DNA of 33,807 bases, taken from positions 1 through 33,807 of the forward strand of contig CAINVY010000009.1 of assembly GCA_903854335.1 (NCBI GenBank). The letters are read 5' to 3'. Under the pieces are notes generated by a model. That model was not told where the DNA came from. It was given only the letters and a program-made list of their open reading frames with translations, and did not search any database. The position numbers and the translations under genes are program-made. This document shows, one piece after another, positions 23,918-32,085 of this stretch; position 1 is the first letter of the stretch; every line of letters begins with the position of its first letter. The stretch is from an uncultured Candidatus Peregrinibacteria bacterium (GTDB lineage: Bacteria > Patescibacteriota > Gracilibacteria > Peribacterales > Peribacteraceae).

Positions 23918-24898
23918 ATGCAAGGAACATTGCACTATTTCACGGGCGAGAATGCCTATGCCATCCGAGAAGAGAAGCGCATGTGGGAGGAGCAATTCCG
24001 ATTGCGTCATGGCATGGTGAACTTGGCTACGTTGGAAGGCTCTACTCTGCGATTTGGTGAGCTGCTCGATCAGGTGTCGATGGCGCCGTTTCTATCGCAG
24101 AAGAGGCTCTTTATGATTGAAGGAACGCCAACGTTTCAGAAAGAGGAGATCGAGCTTCTGGCCAAGACGCTTCATCCCGATTCGGTCGTCGTTGTGATAG
24201 ACGCGACTCCGGATAAGCGGCTCTCATCGGTGAAGACATTTCTGAAGGTTGCGACGGTCAAAAACTTTCCCAAGCATCGTCCGGCGGCTCTCAGGGGTTG
24301 GATGGCACAGAAGGCGAAGGAGCATGGGTCATTCTTTACGCCGAGGAGCGATGAGGCGTTGCTTCAGATTGCGGGTGAGGATCAAGATGTTCTTTCGACA
24401 GAGATCGAAAAGCACAGTCTCTACGCAGGCGCGAGAGGTATTTCTGCTGAGGACATTTCACTCCTTGCGGTCCCTTCTGCCGAGAACGAGGTGTGGCATC
24501 TCACATCACTGCTCGCTGCGGGAAGGAAGCGAGAGGCGCTTTCGTATTTGGAGCATCTACTCGAGGGCGGTGAAGATCCCATGGGATTATGGTCAATACT
24601 CCTCTGGATGTTGCGTTGCTTGGTCTCCGTAGCGGCGGCTTGTCAGGAAGGCCAGAAGCAGCCTGCTCGGATTGCGTCGCTGTTTCACATCGCGCCTTCA
24701 GCCGTGAGCAATCTCCTTCCTCTCGCAAATGCAATCTCCATTGATGCTCTGGGAGAATTGGTGTCGTGGGCAGCTGCTGCCGAAGTGGATCTCAAAACCG
24801 GTGCCTTGCGTTACACACGCGAAGCGGCGCAAGAACTCACTACGCTCCTCGAATGCTTCATCATGCGTGTTTGCAATCTCACGGTCGTTCGCGCGTAG
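23918..24898 (+). CDS. holA: DNA polymerase III delta subunit (HolA)
   Basis: 326 residues with the HolA layout: the N-terminal AAA-like domain without a Walker A lysine (delta does not bind ATP), containing the beta-clamp-binding region near SMAPFLSQKRLFMIEG, then VVVVIDATPDKR, KNFPKHRPAALRGWM and DEALLQIAGEDQDVLSTEIEK, and a C-terminal helical collar (LLAAGRKREALSYLEHLLEGGEDPMGLWSILLWMLR). Delta opens the sliding clamp for loading. The gene stands alone and is convergent with the small helical-protein gene: the two stop codons directly abut at 24898/24899. Confidence 0.93.
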   Translation: MQGTLHYFTGENAYAIREEKRMWEEQFRLRHGMVNLATLEGSTLRFGELLDQVSMAPFLSQKRLFMIEGTPTFQKEEIELLAKTLHPDSVVVVIDATPDKRLSSVKTFLKVATVKNFPKHRPAALRGWMAQKAKEHGSFFTPRSDEALLQIAGEDQDVLSTEIEKHSLYAGARGISAEDISLLAVPSAENEVWHLTSLLAAGRKREALSYLEHLLEGGEDPMGLWSILLWMLRCLVSVAAACQEGQKQPARIASLFHIAPSAVSNLLPLANAISIDALGELVSWAAAAEVDLKTGALRYTREAAQELTTLLECFIMRVCNLTVVRA

Positions 24899-25327
24899 TC
24901 AGGGCGCCACGTCGGTGTGTTCAATGGCATTGAGGATATCCTCCGTTTTTCGTTCGTCCTCTTTCCTGTGCGCCTGCTCGGTGCTCTGACGGTTCTGCCT
25001 CTTCGCCTGCATCTCCTCTCCGGCTTTTCGGAGGAATTCCGATTGTCCGATCTTCTCCATTTCGTGTGAGTATTTTTCGTCGATCGCTTTCAACTGCTTA
25101 TTCTCATTATCCAAAATATCTTTGAGGCTTGCGAGTTGCTGTGGTGTCATGACGGTGAGAATGTTGATCCAGTACTGGCGCTCTTCGTCGTTCATGCTCT
25201 CCGACCCCTTGATGAGAGCAACGAGTTCGGGAAATTTCATCAAGACGTCCTCCGGAACCGTTAAGTGAGAAGTCGTACCGCCGGACGTAGGCGAGCTGCC
25301 TTGTGGTGAAATGGAAGAATCAGTCAT
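24899..25327 (-). CDS. Small helical hypothetical protein
   Basis: 142 residues from ATG 25327; the in-frame extension upstream is not convincing. A Ser/Gly/Thr-rich N-terminus (about 1-22) is followed by strongly helical, charged sequence: LVALIKGSESMNDEERQYWINILTVMTPQQLASLKDILDNENKQLKAIDEKY, then a long Glu/Lys/Arg coiled coil. No membrane segment, so probably cytoplasmic. I believe such short proteins recur in related uncultured bacteria, but I know no function. It follows greA by 54 bases on the same strand. Confidence 0.75.
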   Translation of the reverse strand: MTDSSISPQGSSPTSGGTTSHLTVPEDVLMKFPELVALIKGSESMNDEERQYWINILTVMTPQQLASLKDILDNENKQLKAIDEKYSHEMEKIGQSEFLRKAGEEMQAKRQNRQSTEQAHRKEDERKTEDILNAIEHTDVAP

Positions 25328-25381
25328 CGTCAAATATGATGGAACTATCCTAGCTCTGACGTAAAAAATCACAAGCGATGA

Positions 25382-25927
25382 TCAGGCCACGCCGAGGATC
25401 TCGTAACGAATCAGGCCGGACGGCGACACGATTTCGACCGTGTCTCCTTTGTGCCTGCCAAGCAACGCTTTCCCGATGGGAGATTCATTGCTGATCTTGT
25501 GATCCAGGGGATTGGCTTCCGTAGAGCCGACAATCGTGTATTTCTCGGGATCATCGCCGTCCGTTATATTCTGAAGAGAGATAGTCGAGCCGATATCGAT
25601 CTCCTTGCTGGAACGCGTATCTGGCTTCTTCTCCGCGATGATTTTCGCATTCTTGATCTTCTGCTCGAGTTCCAAAATGCGTCCTTCGACGAACGCTTGT
25701 TCGTTCTTCGCTTCTTCGTACTCAGAGTTTTCGGAAAGATCACCGTAGGAAATGGCTTCCTTGAGACGCTGCGCGACTTCTTGTCTGCGGACGGTCTTGA
25801 GAACATCCAATTCTTCGATCAACTTCTTCAGTCCTTCCTTCGTAACCAATGTCTGATCGTCTCCGCCGATGAACCCGGTCGTACCGCCGGTTGCCTGGTC
25901 GTCATCGCTGATGAAATCGTCTGCCAT
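25382..25927 (-). CDS. greA: Transcription elongation factor GreA
   Basis: 181 residues. The N-terminal coiled coil carries the acidic tip D63-LSENSEY with D63 and E66, matching E. coli D41 and E44, which position the second Mg2+ in RNA polymerase to cleave backtracked RNA. The C-terminal FKBP-like domain ends KGDTVEIVSPSGLIRYEILGV. An acidic Gly/Asp/Thr-rich N-terminal extension of about 22 residues is not present in usual 158-residue GreA. ATG 25927 is chosen because it follows the promoter at 25954-25981; in-frame codons further upstream would overlap that promoter and the end of carB. Confidence 0.96.
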   Translation of the reverse strand: MADDFISDDDQATGGTTGFIGGDDQTLVTKEGLKKLIEELDVLKTVRRQEVAQRLKEAISYGDLSENSEYEEAKNEQAFVEGRILELEQKIKNAKIIAEKKPDTRSSKEIDIGSTISLQNITDGDDPEKYTIVGSTEANPLDHKISNESPIGKALLGRHKGDTVEIVSPSGLIRYEILGVA

Positions 25928-25953
25928 GTCGATTGGGGAATGGAAGCGAAGGT

Positions 25954-25981
25954 ATTGTACGGGAAAGAAATCGCGTGGCAA
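25954..25981 (-). promoter_or_regulatory. greA promoter
   Basis: -35 TTGCCA (25976-25981, 5 of 6), a 16-base spacer, and -10 TACAAT (25954-25959, 5 of 6). It lies in the carB-greA gap, giving a leader of about 20 bases with no Shine-Dalgarno sequence. Confidence 0.7.
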
Positions 25982-26007
25982 GCGCAAGAAACGCATTTTC
26001 CTCTTCA

Positions 26008-29000
26008 TCATGCGCCGGAATCCGTCAGCAGATCGGGCCACCGCATGCAGGGAAGCGCATCAACCTCCTCGCCCGCGAGCGCTTCCGTGAGGCGCTTGGC
26101 AAGCTGTACATTCGTAATGAGCGACACGCCGTGATCCGTGGCGAGGCGACGGATGAAGTAGCCGTCCGTGCGTTCCGTGTTGCTGGTGTGTGTGGGAATG
26201 TCTATGACGAGATCGATGCGCCTCTGTTCGAGGTACTCGCGGATGTTGGGGCTGCGCGGTTCCGACACCTTGTGCAAGAGCGCGGATGGAACGCCTCTCG
26301 TCTGGAGAAACTCGTGCGTGCGTTCCGTCGCGAAGAAGGAGAATCCCAGTTCGTGCAACTTTCGAATGGTGGGAAGCAATTCCAATTTGTCCTCGAGGTG
26401 TCCGATGGTGACGAGGATGTTCTTCTTCGGAATGTGAAAGCCGACTGCGAGCATCGCGACGAGGAGCGCTTGCTCCGCGTTCATGCCGAAGCAGGCGACT
26501 TCACCGGTGCTAGCCATTTCCACTCCCAATCGAGGATCGGCTCCTCGCAGGCGTCCGAAGCTGAATTGCGCCGCCTTCACGGCCACGTGGTCGAGGTCGA
26601 TGGTTTGGTAATGCGGACCCACGGGCGCTCGGTTGAGGAGGGCCTGAGTCGCGAGCACTGCGAAGTTCACGCCAGTTACTTTGCTGGCGAAGGGAAAGCT
26701 GCGACTGGCGCGCACGTTGCATTCGATCACTTTGAGTCGGTTGTCTTTTGCGAGAAATTGAATGTTGAAGGGGCCGGAGATCCGCAGTCCCATGACGATC
26801 TTCTTGACGATGACTTTCAGTCGTCGGAGCGTGGCGAGATTGACGCGCTGTGGCGGGAGAATCATCGTCGAATCGCCGGAATGCACTCCTGCGTTTTCAA
26901 TGTGTTCGGAGATGGCGTAGAGGAGGAGCGTGCCGTCCTGTGCGACGCCGTCGAATTCGATTTCCTTTGCACCCTGTTCAAACTTCGAGATGACGACGGG
27001 CGCGTCCTGCGAGACCAGCGATGCTTGCTCGAGAAAGTCCACGAGGTCGTCACCCGAATGCACGACGGCCATCGCGGCTCCGGAAAGGACGTAGCTGGGC
27101 CGCACAATGACGGGATAGCCGACATCGGCGCAAAAGACTTTTGCGGATTCGAGATCCGCAAATTCTTTCCACTCGGGCTGATCGACGTTGATCTCGTCAA
27201 GAAATTGGCTGAACTTGTGACGGTCTTCCGCGCGATCGATGCTTGCGGGAGACGTTCCGAAAATGGGAATGTTCTGGAGTGCCAATTTCCGGGAGAGGGA
27301 ATTGGGAATCTGGCCTCCCATGGAGACAACGACGCCCTCGGGGCCCGTCAGATCGATGATGTCTCGCACGCGCTCTTCGGTGAGCTCTTCGAAGAACAGC
27401 GTGTCGCATTCGTCGTAGTCCGTGCTGACCGTCTCCGGATTGCTGTTGATCATGGCGACGGAGTATCCCTGTTTCTGCAATTCGTGCACCGCTTGCACGC
27501 AGCACCAATCGAATTCGACCGATGACCCGATGGAGTACGGCCCGCTGCCGAGCACGATTGCACGCGGTGTTCCGACGTTCTCAAACCGAACGTCATGCTC
27601 CGTGCCGTGGTAGGTGAGATACAGGTAATTCGTTTGCGCGGGATACTCTCCGGCGAGCGTATCAATTTGTTTCATCACCGGCAGAATACCGGCAGCAATG
27701 CGCTGTTCGCGAATCTGCTCGGTTTTGTTGTCTCGAATCATGGCGATGCCCTGATCGGAAAATCCCGCCTTCTTCGCCTCGTGCAGAAGTTGATGTGTGA
27801 GAGCAAGCGATTTCGTTTGAAACAGTTCTTGCGCAATGCGTCCGCAATGCTGGATGCGTTCGAGGAACCACCGGTCGATGCCTGTGGCGACGTTGACTTC
27901 ATCGACGCTCCACTCCGTTTGCATCGCCTGTGCGACGGCGAAAATACGCCGAGGGGTCGGTTTCTTCATCTCCTTCATTAAGTCCTCGAAGTGAAAGGAA
28001 AACGGATACAGTCCTTCCTCCGCGATGTTCAACATGCGAATGGCTTTCTGCATGGCCTCCTCAAACGATCGACCCAGCGCCATGACCTCTCCCACGGATT
28101 TCATCTCGCTCGTGACTTGATCCGAAACGAAGCGGAACTTCTGAAGATCCCATCGCGGCATCTTCACGGCGACGTAGTCGAGTGAGGGTTCGAAATCGGC
28201 GCACGTCACTTGCGTGATGGCGTTGCGGAGATCGGGCAAACTGAATCCGAGCGCGAGTTTTGCCGCGACGAAGGCGAGGGGATAGCCCGTGGCCTTGGAG
28301 GCGAGCGCGGAGCTGCGACTTAGTCGCGCATTCACTTCGATGACGCGGTACTCCCTCGAGCGGGGATCAAGCGCGTACTGAATGTTGCATTCGCCGACAA
28401 TTTTCAGATGACGGATGACCTTGATGGCAATTGATCGGAGCATTTGGTACTCCATGTTGTCGAGCGTTTGGCTGGGGGCGATGACGATGGATTCACCGGT
28501 GTGAATGCCGAGTGGATCCACGTTCTCCATATTGCAAACTGTGATGCAGTTGTCTTTCCCGTCGCGAACCACTTCGTACTCGATTTCCTTCCAGCCCGTC
28601 AGATCCTCTTCGACGAGTACCTGCGGCGATTCGACGAAAGCGACTTTGAGGAGATCCGTCAGTTCCTGTTCGTTCATCGCACGTCCGCTGCCTTTGCCTC
28701 CGAGCGCAAACGCGGCACGAACGATGACGGGATATCCGATCGTTTGTGCGGCGGCTGTTGCTTCATGGAGGCTGACGCATGCCATGGACTTCGGGACGTT
28801 CACGTCGATCGATTGCAATTCTTTGTTGAAGAGTGCGCGATCTTCCGTCGTGCGGATGCTCTCAACGGACGTGCCCAGCACGCGCATGTTGTGCTTCGCA
28901 AGGACGCCCGTGTCGTGCAATTGGATGCCGCAGTTGAGGGCAGTCTGACCGCCGAAACTCAGTGCGATGGCATCGGGATGTTCCTTCTCGATCACTCGCT

Positions 29001-29271
29001 CAACGAACGATGGTGTGACGGGGACGAAATAGACCGCATCCGCGAGCCCCCAGCTGGTTTGGTTCGTGGCGATATTGGGATTGATGAGGATGACGCGCTT
29101 GCCTTCCTCCTTGAATGCCTTGATCGCCTGGCTTCCGGAATAGTCGAATTCGCCGGCCTCGCCGATCTTCAGCGCGCCCGAACCGAGCAAGAGGATCGTC
29201 CTCACAGAAGAAACATCCTCCCCCGTGCCCTCCATGGGACCGATGGAGCCATTATCCAGCGCAGCAATCAT
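26008..29271 (-). CDS. carB: Carbamoyl-phosphate synthase large subunit (CarB), CAD/Bacteroidetes type
   Basis: 1087 residues. It makes carbamoyl phosphate from bicarbonate, ammonia (from the glutaminase subunit) and two ATP, for pyrimidines and arginine. First ATP-grasp half about 20-420 (GSGALKIGEAGEFDYSGSQA, FGGQTALNCG, GKGSGRA), oligomerisation region about 420-565, second half about 570-955 (GSGPYSIGSSVEFDW, SMGGQIPNSL), and an MGS-like regulatory domain about 957-1087. The first half resembles eukaryotic CAD and Bacteroidetes CarB (INPNIATNQTS, FEPSLDYVAVK followed by PRWDL) more than E. coli CarB. No carA lies in the window. The first 12 residues may be an over-long start; M13 is an alternative. 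Confidence 0.97.
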   Translation of the reverse strand: MIAALDNGSIGPMEGTGEDVSSVRTILLLGSGALKIGEAGEFDYSGSQAIKAFKEEGKRVILINPNIATNQTSWGLADAVYFVPVTPSFVERVIEKEHPDAIALSFGGQTALNCGIQLHDTGVLAKHNMRVLGTSVESIRTTEDRALFNKELQSIDVNVPKSMACVSLHEATAAAQTIGYPVIVRAAFALGGKGSGRAMNEQELTDLLKVAFVESPQVLVEEDLTGWKEIEYEVVRDGKDNCITVCNMENVDPLGIHTGESIVIAPSQTLDNMEYQMLRSIAIKVIRHLKIVGECNIQYALDPRSREYRVIEVNARLSRSSALASKATGYPLAFVAAKLALGFSLPDLRNAITQVTCADFEPSLDYVAVKMPRWDLQKFRFVSDQVTSEMKSVGEVMALGRSFEEAMQKAIRMLNIAEEGLYPFSFHFEDLMKEMKKPTPRRIFAVAQAMQTEWSVDEVNVATGIDRWFLERIQHCGRIAQELFQTKSLALTHQLLHEAKKAGFSDQGIAMIRDNKTEQIREQRIAAGILPVMKQIDTLAGEYPAQTNYLYLTYHGTEHDVRFENVGTPRAIVLGSGPYSIGSSVEFDWCCVQAVHELQKQGYSVAMINSNPETVSTDYDECDTLFFEELTEERVRDIIDLTGPEGVVVSMGGQIPNSLSRKLALQNIPIFGTSPASIDRAEDRHKFSQFLDEINVDQPEWKEFADLESAKVFCADVGYPVIVRPSYVLSGAAMAVVHSGDDLVDFLEQASLVSQDAPVVISKFEQGAKEIEFDGVAQDGTLLLYAISEHIENAGVHSGDSTMILPPQRVNLATLRRLKVIVKKIVMGLRISGPFNIQFLAKDNRLKVIECNVRASRSFPFASKVTGVNFAVLATQALLNRAPVGPHYQTIDLDHVAVKAAQFSFGRLRGADPRLGVEMASTGEVACFGMNAEQALLVAMLAVGFHIPKKNILVTIGHLEDKLELLPTIRKLHELGFSFFATERTHEFLQTRGVPSALLHKVSEPRSPNIREYLEQRRIDLVIDIPTHTSNTERTDGYFIRRLATDHGVSLITNVQLAKRLTEALAGEEVDALPCMRWPDLLTDSGA

Positions 29272-29280
29272 GTCTGACGG

Positions 29281-29309
29281 AGACTACGCGAAGAGTCGGG
29301 GGTCGGCAA
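29281..29309 (-). promoter_or_regulatory. Possible carB promoter
   Basis: -35 TTGCCG (29304-29309), a 17-base spacer and a poor -10 TAGTCT (29281-29286), 9 bases before the ATG. The gap to the upstream transporter gene is only 51 bases, so read-through is equally possible. Confidence 0.35.
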
Positions 29310-29322
29310 GGGTCGAGTTTGG

Positions 29323-30324
29323 CTAAACGCGATGACTTTTCGTCTGTTTCCAATGCGCGATGCGATGGTCGTTTCTGCCATGCTTTTCGAAGACTTCGAT
29401 GAGAAGCGCACCCGCGATGATCACTAATCCTCCGAATATCTGGTACGCATGAATGGCTTCGCTGAGAAACCAGGAAGAAAAGAGAATCGATACGACGATG
29501 GAAAGATTGGAGGTCAGGGACATGACCGACACGGGCAATTTTTCGAGAGCCTCGTAGAAGCAGAAAAGGTTTATGTAGCGCGAGATGAGTACGAAGCCAA
29601 TAAGAATCGGGAAAAGTGACATAGGAAATGCACGTACCTCCGTAACGAAGAATCCGGGAGCGAAGAGAACGGCGATGGCACAGCCGAGGATCGCGACAAT
29701 CGATCGTCCAAGGACGACCGTATGTACATGGAGATCGATCAGATACTTTCGAAAGATCACATCGCCGATGGCGAAGAAAATTCCGGAGAAGATGAGCGCG
29801 ATGTCGCCAGCACGCAGAGTCAATGAGGTGGACATTCCATGAAGTGCGACGCTGACGAGTCCCACGACAATCAAGGCAGCAGAGGCGTAGTGCACCCGAT
29901 GCAATTTCTCGCCGAGAAGAACCGTTGCGAACACCAGAAGAAACAACATCTCCGTGTTCCCGAAAAGAATGGCAGATACGGCAGGGGATCGGTGCAAGCC
30001 GTAGAAGAGAAGAAAGGGGGCAGCGAGACTGCTTGTTATACCAACGAAAATGAGTGGGATAAATTTTGTGCGTGGGAGAGAGCGTAATTCCCTGATGATT
30101 GGAAGGAGCCCGAATGAGAGGGCAAGGAAGAGGGCTGTGAGCACTTCACTCAGGAAGACAAGTGAGAGGGGAGACAGGGAACCGGTCAGAACTTTGGCAA
30201 ATGCGCTGTACGTCGAGTTCGCTGCGAGCATGAGGAAGAGCATGGTCCAACCGATCGTTTCCTGGGATACGACAAGCGCTCCTTTTGTAGTTATTCTGTT
30301 AGCGAGTATTCCTTGTGTGTTCAC
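29323..30324 (-). CDS. EamA/DMT-family transporter
   Basis: About 333 residues with ten predicted membrane helices in two EamA halves (first about 15-150, second about 160-310), the architecture of drug/metabolite transporters such as RhaT- or YdcZ-like permeases. The substrate cannot be told. GTG 30324 is proposed as start: a perfect -10 TATAAT sits 6 bases upstream, so longer frames starting at ATG 30366 would lie inside the promoter. The C-terminal tail is basic (HGRNDHRIAHWKQTKSHRV). It is divergent from the nuclease gene. Confidence 0.88.
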   Translation of the reverse strand: MNTQGILANRITTKGALVVSQETIGWTMLFLMLAANSTYSAFAKVLTGSLSPLSLVFLSEVLTALFLALSFGLLPIIRELRSLPRTKFIPLIFVGITSSLAAPFLLFYGLHRSPAVSAILFGNTEMLFLLVFATVLLGEKLHRVHYASAALIVVGLVSVALHGMSTSLTLRAGDIALIFSGIFFAIGDVIFRKYLIDLHVHTVVLGRSIVAILGCAIAVLFAPGFFVTEVRAFPMSLFPILIGFVLISRYINLFCFYEALEKLPVSVMSLTSNLSIVVSILFSSWFLSEAIHAYQIFGGLVIIAGALLIEVFEKHGRNDHRIAHWKQTKSHRV

Positions 30325-30330
30325 AACACT

Positions 30331-30359
30331 ATTATACAATATAATCATATACATGTCAC
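30331..30359 (-). promoter_or_regulatory. Transporter promoter, leaderless geometry
   Basis: -35 GTGACA (30354-30359, 5 of 6), a 17-base spacer and a perfect -10 TATAAT (30331-30336), 6 bases before GTG 30324. It is the strongest promoter match in the window and decides the start codon. Confidence 0.78.
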
Positions 30360-30415
30360 ATATCATGATTTTGCTTCTAGAAGGGCTAAGCGCACAAATC
30401 TCTCATTGAAAGAAG

Positions 30416-30443
30416 TTGTGTTTTGAATGCGGCGCTCTAGGAT
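30416..30443 (+). promoter_or_regulatory. Nuclease gene promoter, leaderless geometry
   Basis: -35 TTGTGT (30416-30421), a 16-base spacer and -10 TAGGAT (30438-30443), 6 bases before the ATG. GGAGG at 30444-30448 ends one base before the ATG, too close to act as a normal Shine-Dalgarno sequence. Confidence 0.45.
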
Positions 30444-30449
30444 GGAGGC

Positions 30450-31187
30450 ATGGCTTTTACGAGAACGCGCAATCTTTACGATCCGTCTTCACGAGAGCCT
30501 TATAAATTGAGCCGATCAAAGCTGGAACTCTTTGTCCGCTGCCCGCGATGCTTCTATCTCGATCGCAAACTTGGCGTCGGCCAGCCGTCGATGCCGGCAT
30601 TTACGTTGAATTCGGCCGTCGATGTTCTCCTCAAGCGGGAGTTCGACCAGTACAGAAGGGAAGGGGAGCGTCATCCGCTCATGAGGAAATTTGGCGTCGA
30701 CATGGTACCGCTTCGACATCCTTTCCTGGATGACTGGCGCGACAATCGCAAAGGTGTGTCGCACCTGCATCCGTCGACATCGTTTCTTGTTTTCGGTGCT
30801 ATTGATGATCTTTGGGTGGACGAAGACGGCATGGTGAGCGTGGTCGATTACAAATCCACGAGCAGCGATAGTGAAGTTTCTCTCGAGGGCCCCTGGAAGG
30901 ACGCATACAAGAGGCAAGTCGAAGTCTATCAATGGCTCCTGAGAAGAAACAATCTTTCGGTTATGAACACGGCATTCTTCGTCTACGTGAATGCCGATAA
31001 ATCAAGAGATCGCTTCGAGGGGAAATTGGAGTTCTCGACGAAGATTCTTCCGTACGAAGGAGATGACTCATGGGTGGACGATGCTCTCGCGGAAGCGCAC
31101 ACCTGCCTTCTTCGTTCATCCGCTCCACTCGCGCACCCCGATTGCGAATGGTGTCAGTACCGCAGCGCGGCGAAGGCCGTTGAATAG
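30450..31187 (+). CDS. RecB-family PD-(D/E)XK nuclease with two Cys pairs
   Basis: 245 residues, PDDEXK_1/Cas4-like. Motifs: N-terminal LSRSKLELFVRCPRCFYLD (C31, C34), GAIDD (D119, D120), VVDYKS (D133, K135) and QVEVYQWLL (Q156 to Y160), all in the order expected of the RecB nuclease fold. The C-terminal HPDCEWCQYR adds C232 and C235, so the four cysteines could bind a 4Fe-4S cluster or zinc, as in Cas4 and AddB. It stands alone with no CRISPR or helicase partner nearby. It probably acts in DNA repair or foreign-DNA processing (inference). Confidence 0.88.
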   Translation: MAFTRTRNLYDPSSREPYKLSRSKLELFVRCPRCFYLDRKLGVGQPSMPAFTLNSAVDVLLKREFDQYRREGERHPLMRKFGVDMVPLRHPFLDDWRDNRKGVSHLHPSTSFLVFGAIDDLWVDEDGMVSVVDYKSTSSDSEVSLEGPWKDAYKRQVEVYQWLLRRNNLSVMNTAFFVYVNADKSRDRFEGKLEFSTKILPYEGDDSWVDDALAEAHTCLLRSSAPLAHPDCEWCQYRSAAKAVE

Positions 31188-31242
31188 CACCCCGATTTTC
31201 AAAATTCGAATTGTGGCAAATACTAGCCCAAAACTCTCAAAG

Positions 31243-31250
31243 GAGATGTT
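31243..31250. repeat. Left target-site duplication
   Basis: GAGATGTT, identical to 32086-32093 at the other end of the insertion sequence. Confidence 0.93.
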
Positions 31251-32085
31251 GGGAGTGGGACAAAAGTGAGTTGGTAAAAGATGTAGAGTTTGGCTTCTAC
31301 TTCTTCTTTCCCATTCATTATGTCTGCAAGGAGAATTTTCTGCAGGTTCTGTGGCGCTGCGGGTTCGCATCGTTTCGGCAAAGATCGTCAGCGCAGACAG
31401 CGCTTCAAGTGTCCGCACTGTTCGAAGATTTTCACACTGCGTACACGGACAGCCAAGAGCGGCAGTCAGTTGAGTGATGAGCAATGGCGCATGGCTCTGC
31501 GTCTCTTCAGCCTGCGCGCTGGCATGTCGGGAACGGATCTGTCCGCCGTCCTGTGCGTACACCGCAGGACGGGCCAGAAACTCAATCGCATTCTGCGGCG
31601 TCTGACCGTAGGCCTTCGTCCACGCACGCTCCCCGGCGTTTCCGAATGGGATGAATCCATGTTCAGCAAGCAGTGGGTGCTGGGCGGTGTCTCTCGCCAG
31701 AGCGGACAGTGTCTTCTGCAAATCGTTCCCAACCGCACCGAGGAGACGCTCGTGCCCATCGTCGAGAGACACAGTGATCCGGAAGGCTTCGTGTTCACCG
31801 ATGAGTGGGGCGGGTACATCAACCTGCTGCGGCACATGACCGTCTGCCATGCGCGAGAGTTCGTAAATCCTCAGGCCACCTTCGTGCACACCAACACACA
31901 GGAGGGAGTGTGGGGTCATGCCAAGGCTCTCTCCTGGCACACCTATCGTGGCATCCCAAAGCCATCCCTTCCTCAATTTCTCTGTGAAATCATGTTTCGC
32001 TACAATATCCGCAGCTACCAGACCCGTTTCTCTGTTCTTTCTGCCCTTCTCTCTCGAAAAACCAACTCACTTCTATCCTAGTCCC
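31251..32085 (+). mobile_element. Complete IS1595-family insertion sequence (835 bp)
   Basis: 25-base terminal inverted repeats (31251-31275 and 32061-32085) match at 21 of 25 positions; the inner 12 bases AAGTGAGTTGGT are identical. They are flanked by a perfect 8-base target duplication GAGATGTT (31243-31250 and 32086-32093). An 8-base duplication and a zinc-ribbon plus DDE transposase fit the IS1595 family. The element carries one gene, and the transposase stop codon lies within the right repeat. Everything needed for transposition appears intact, so insertion is probably recent. Confidence 0.95.
31320..32081 (+). CDS. IS1595-family transposase
   Basis: 253 residues from ATG 31320. An N-terminal zinc ribbon (CRFCGAAG, then FKCPHCSKIF: two CxxC pairs) is followed by a helical DNA-binding part (LSDEQWRMALRLFSLRAGMSGTDLSAVLCVHRRT) and an ISXO2-like DDE catalytic domain. 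Likely catalytic acids are D111 in SEWDES, D161 in FTDEWGGY and E195 in NTQEGVWGHAK. It lies fully inside the insertion sequence with its stop in the right inverted repeat. All motifs are intact. Confidence 0.95.
   Translation: MSARRIFCRFCGAAGSHRFGKDRQRRQRFKCPHCSKIFTLRTRTAKSGSQLSDEQWRMALRLFSLRAGMSGTDLSAVLCVHRRTGQKLNRILRRLTVGLRPRTLPGVSEWDESMFSKQWVLGGVSRQSGQCLLQIVPNRTEETLVPIVERHSDPEGFVFTDEWGGYINLLRHMTVCHAREFVNPQATFVHTNTQEGVWGHAKALSWHTYRGIPKPSLPQFLCEIMFRYNIRSYQTRFSVLSALLSRKTNSLLS

Noticed and set aside
25933-27525. Plus-strand open frame of about 530 codons
   Set aside because: It runs antisense to carB, whose frame matches a universally conserved enzyme. The translated antisense sequence is rich in Arg, Glu, Asp and His and resembles no family.
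30444-30448. GGAGG as Shine-Dalgarno site of the nuclease gene
   Set aside because: Only one base separates it from the ATG, too close for a ribosome; the nearby -10 box suggests the RNA starts at about the start codon.
31257-32079. Shorter insertion-sequence boundaries with 19-base repeats
   Set aside because: Extending the repeats to 25 bases places a perfect 8-base duplication (GAGATGTT) on both sides, so the longer boundaries are right.
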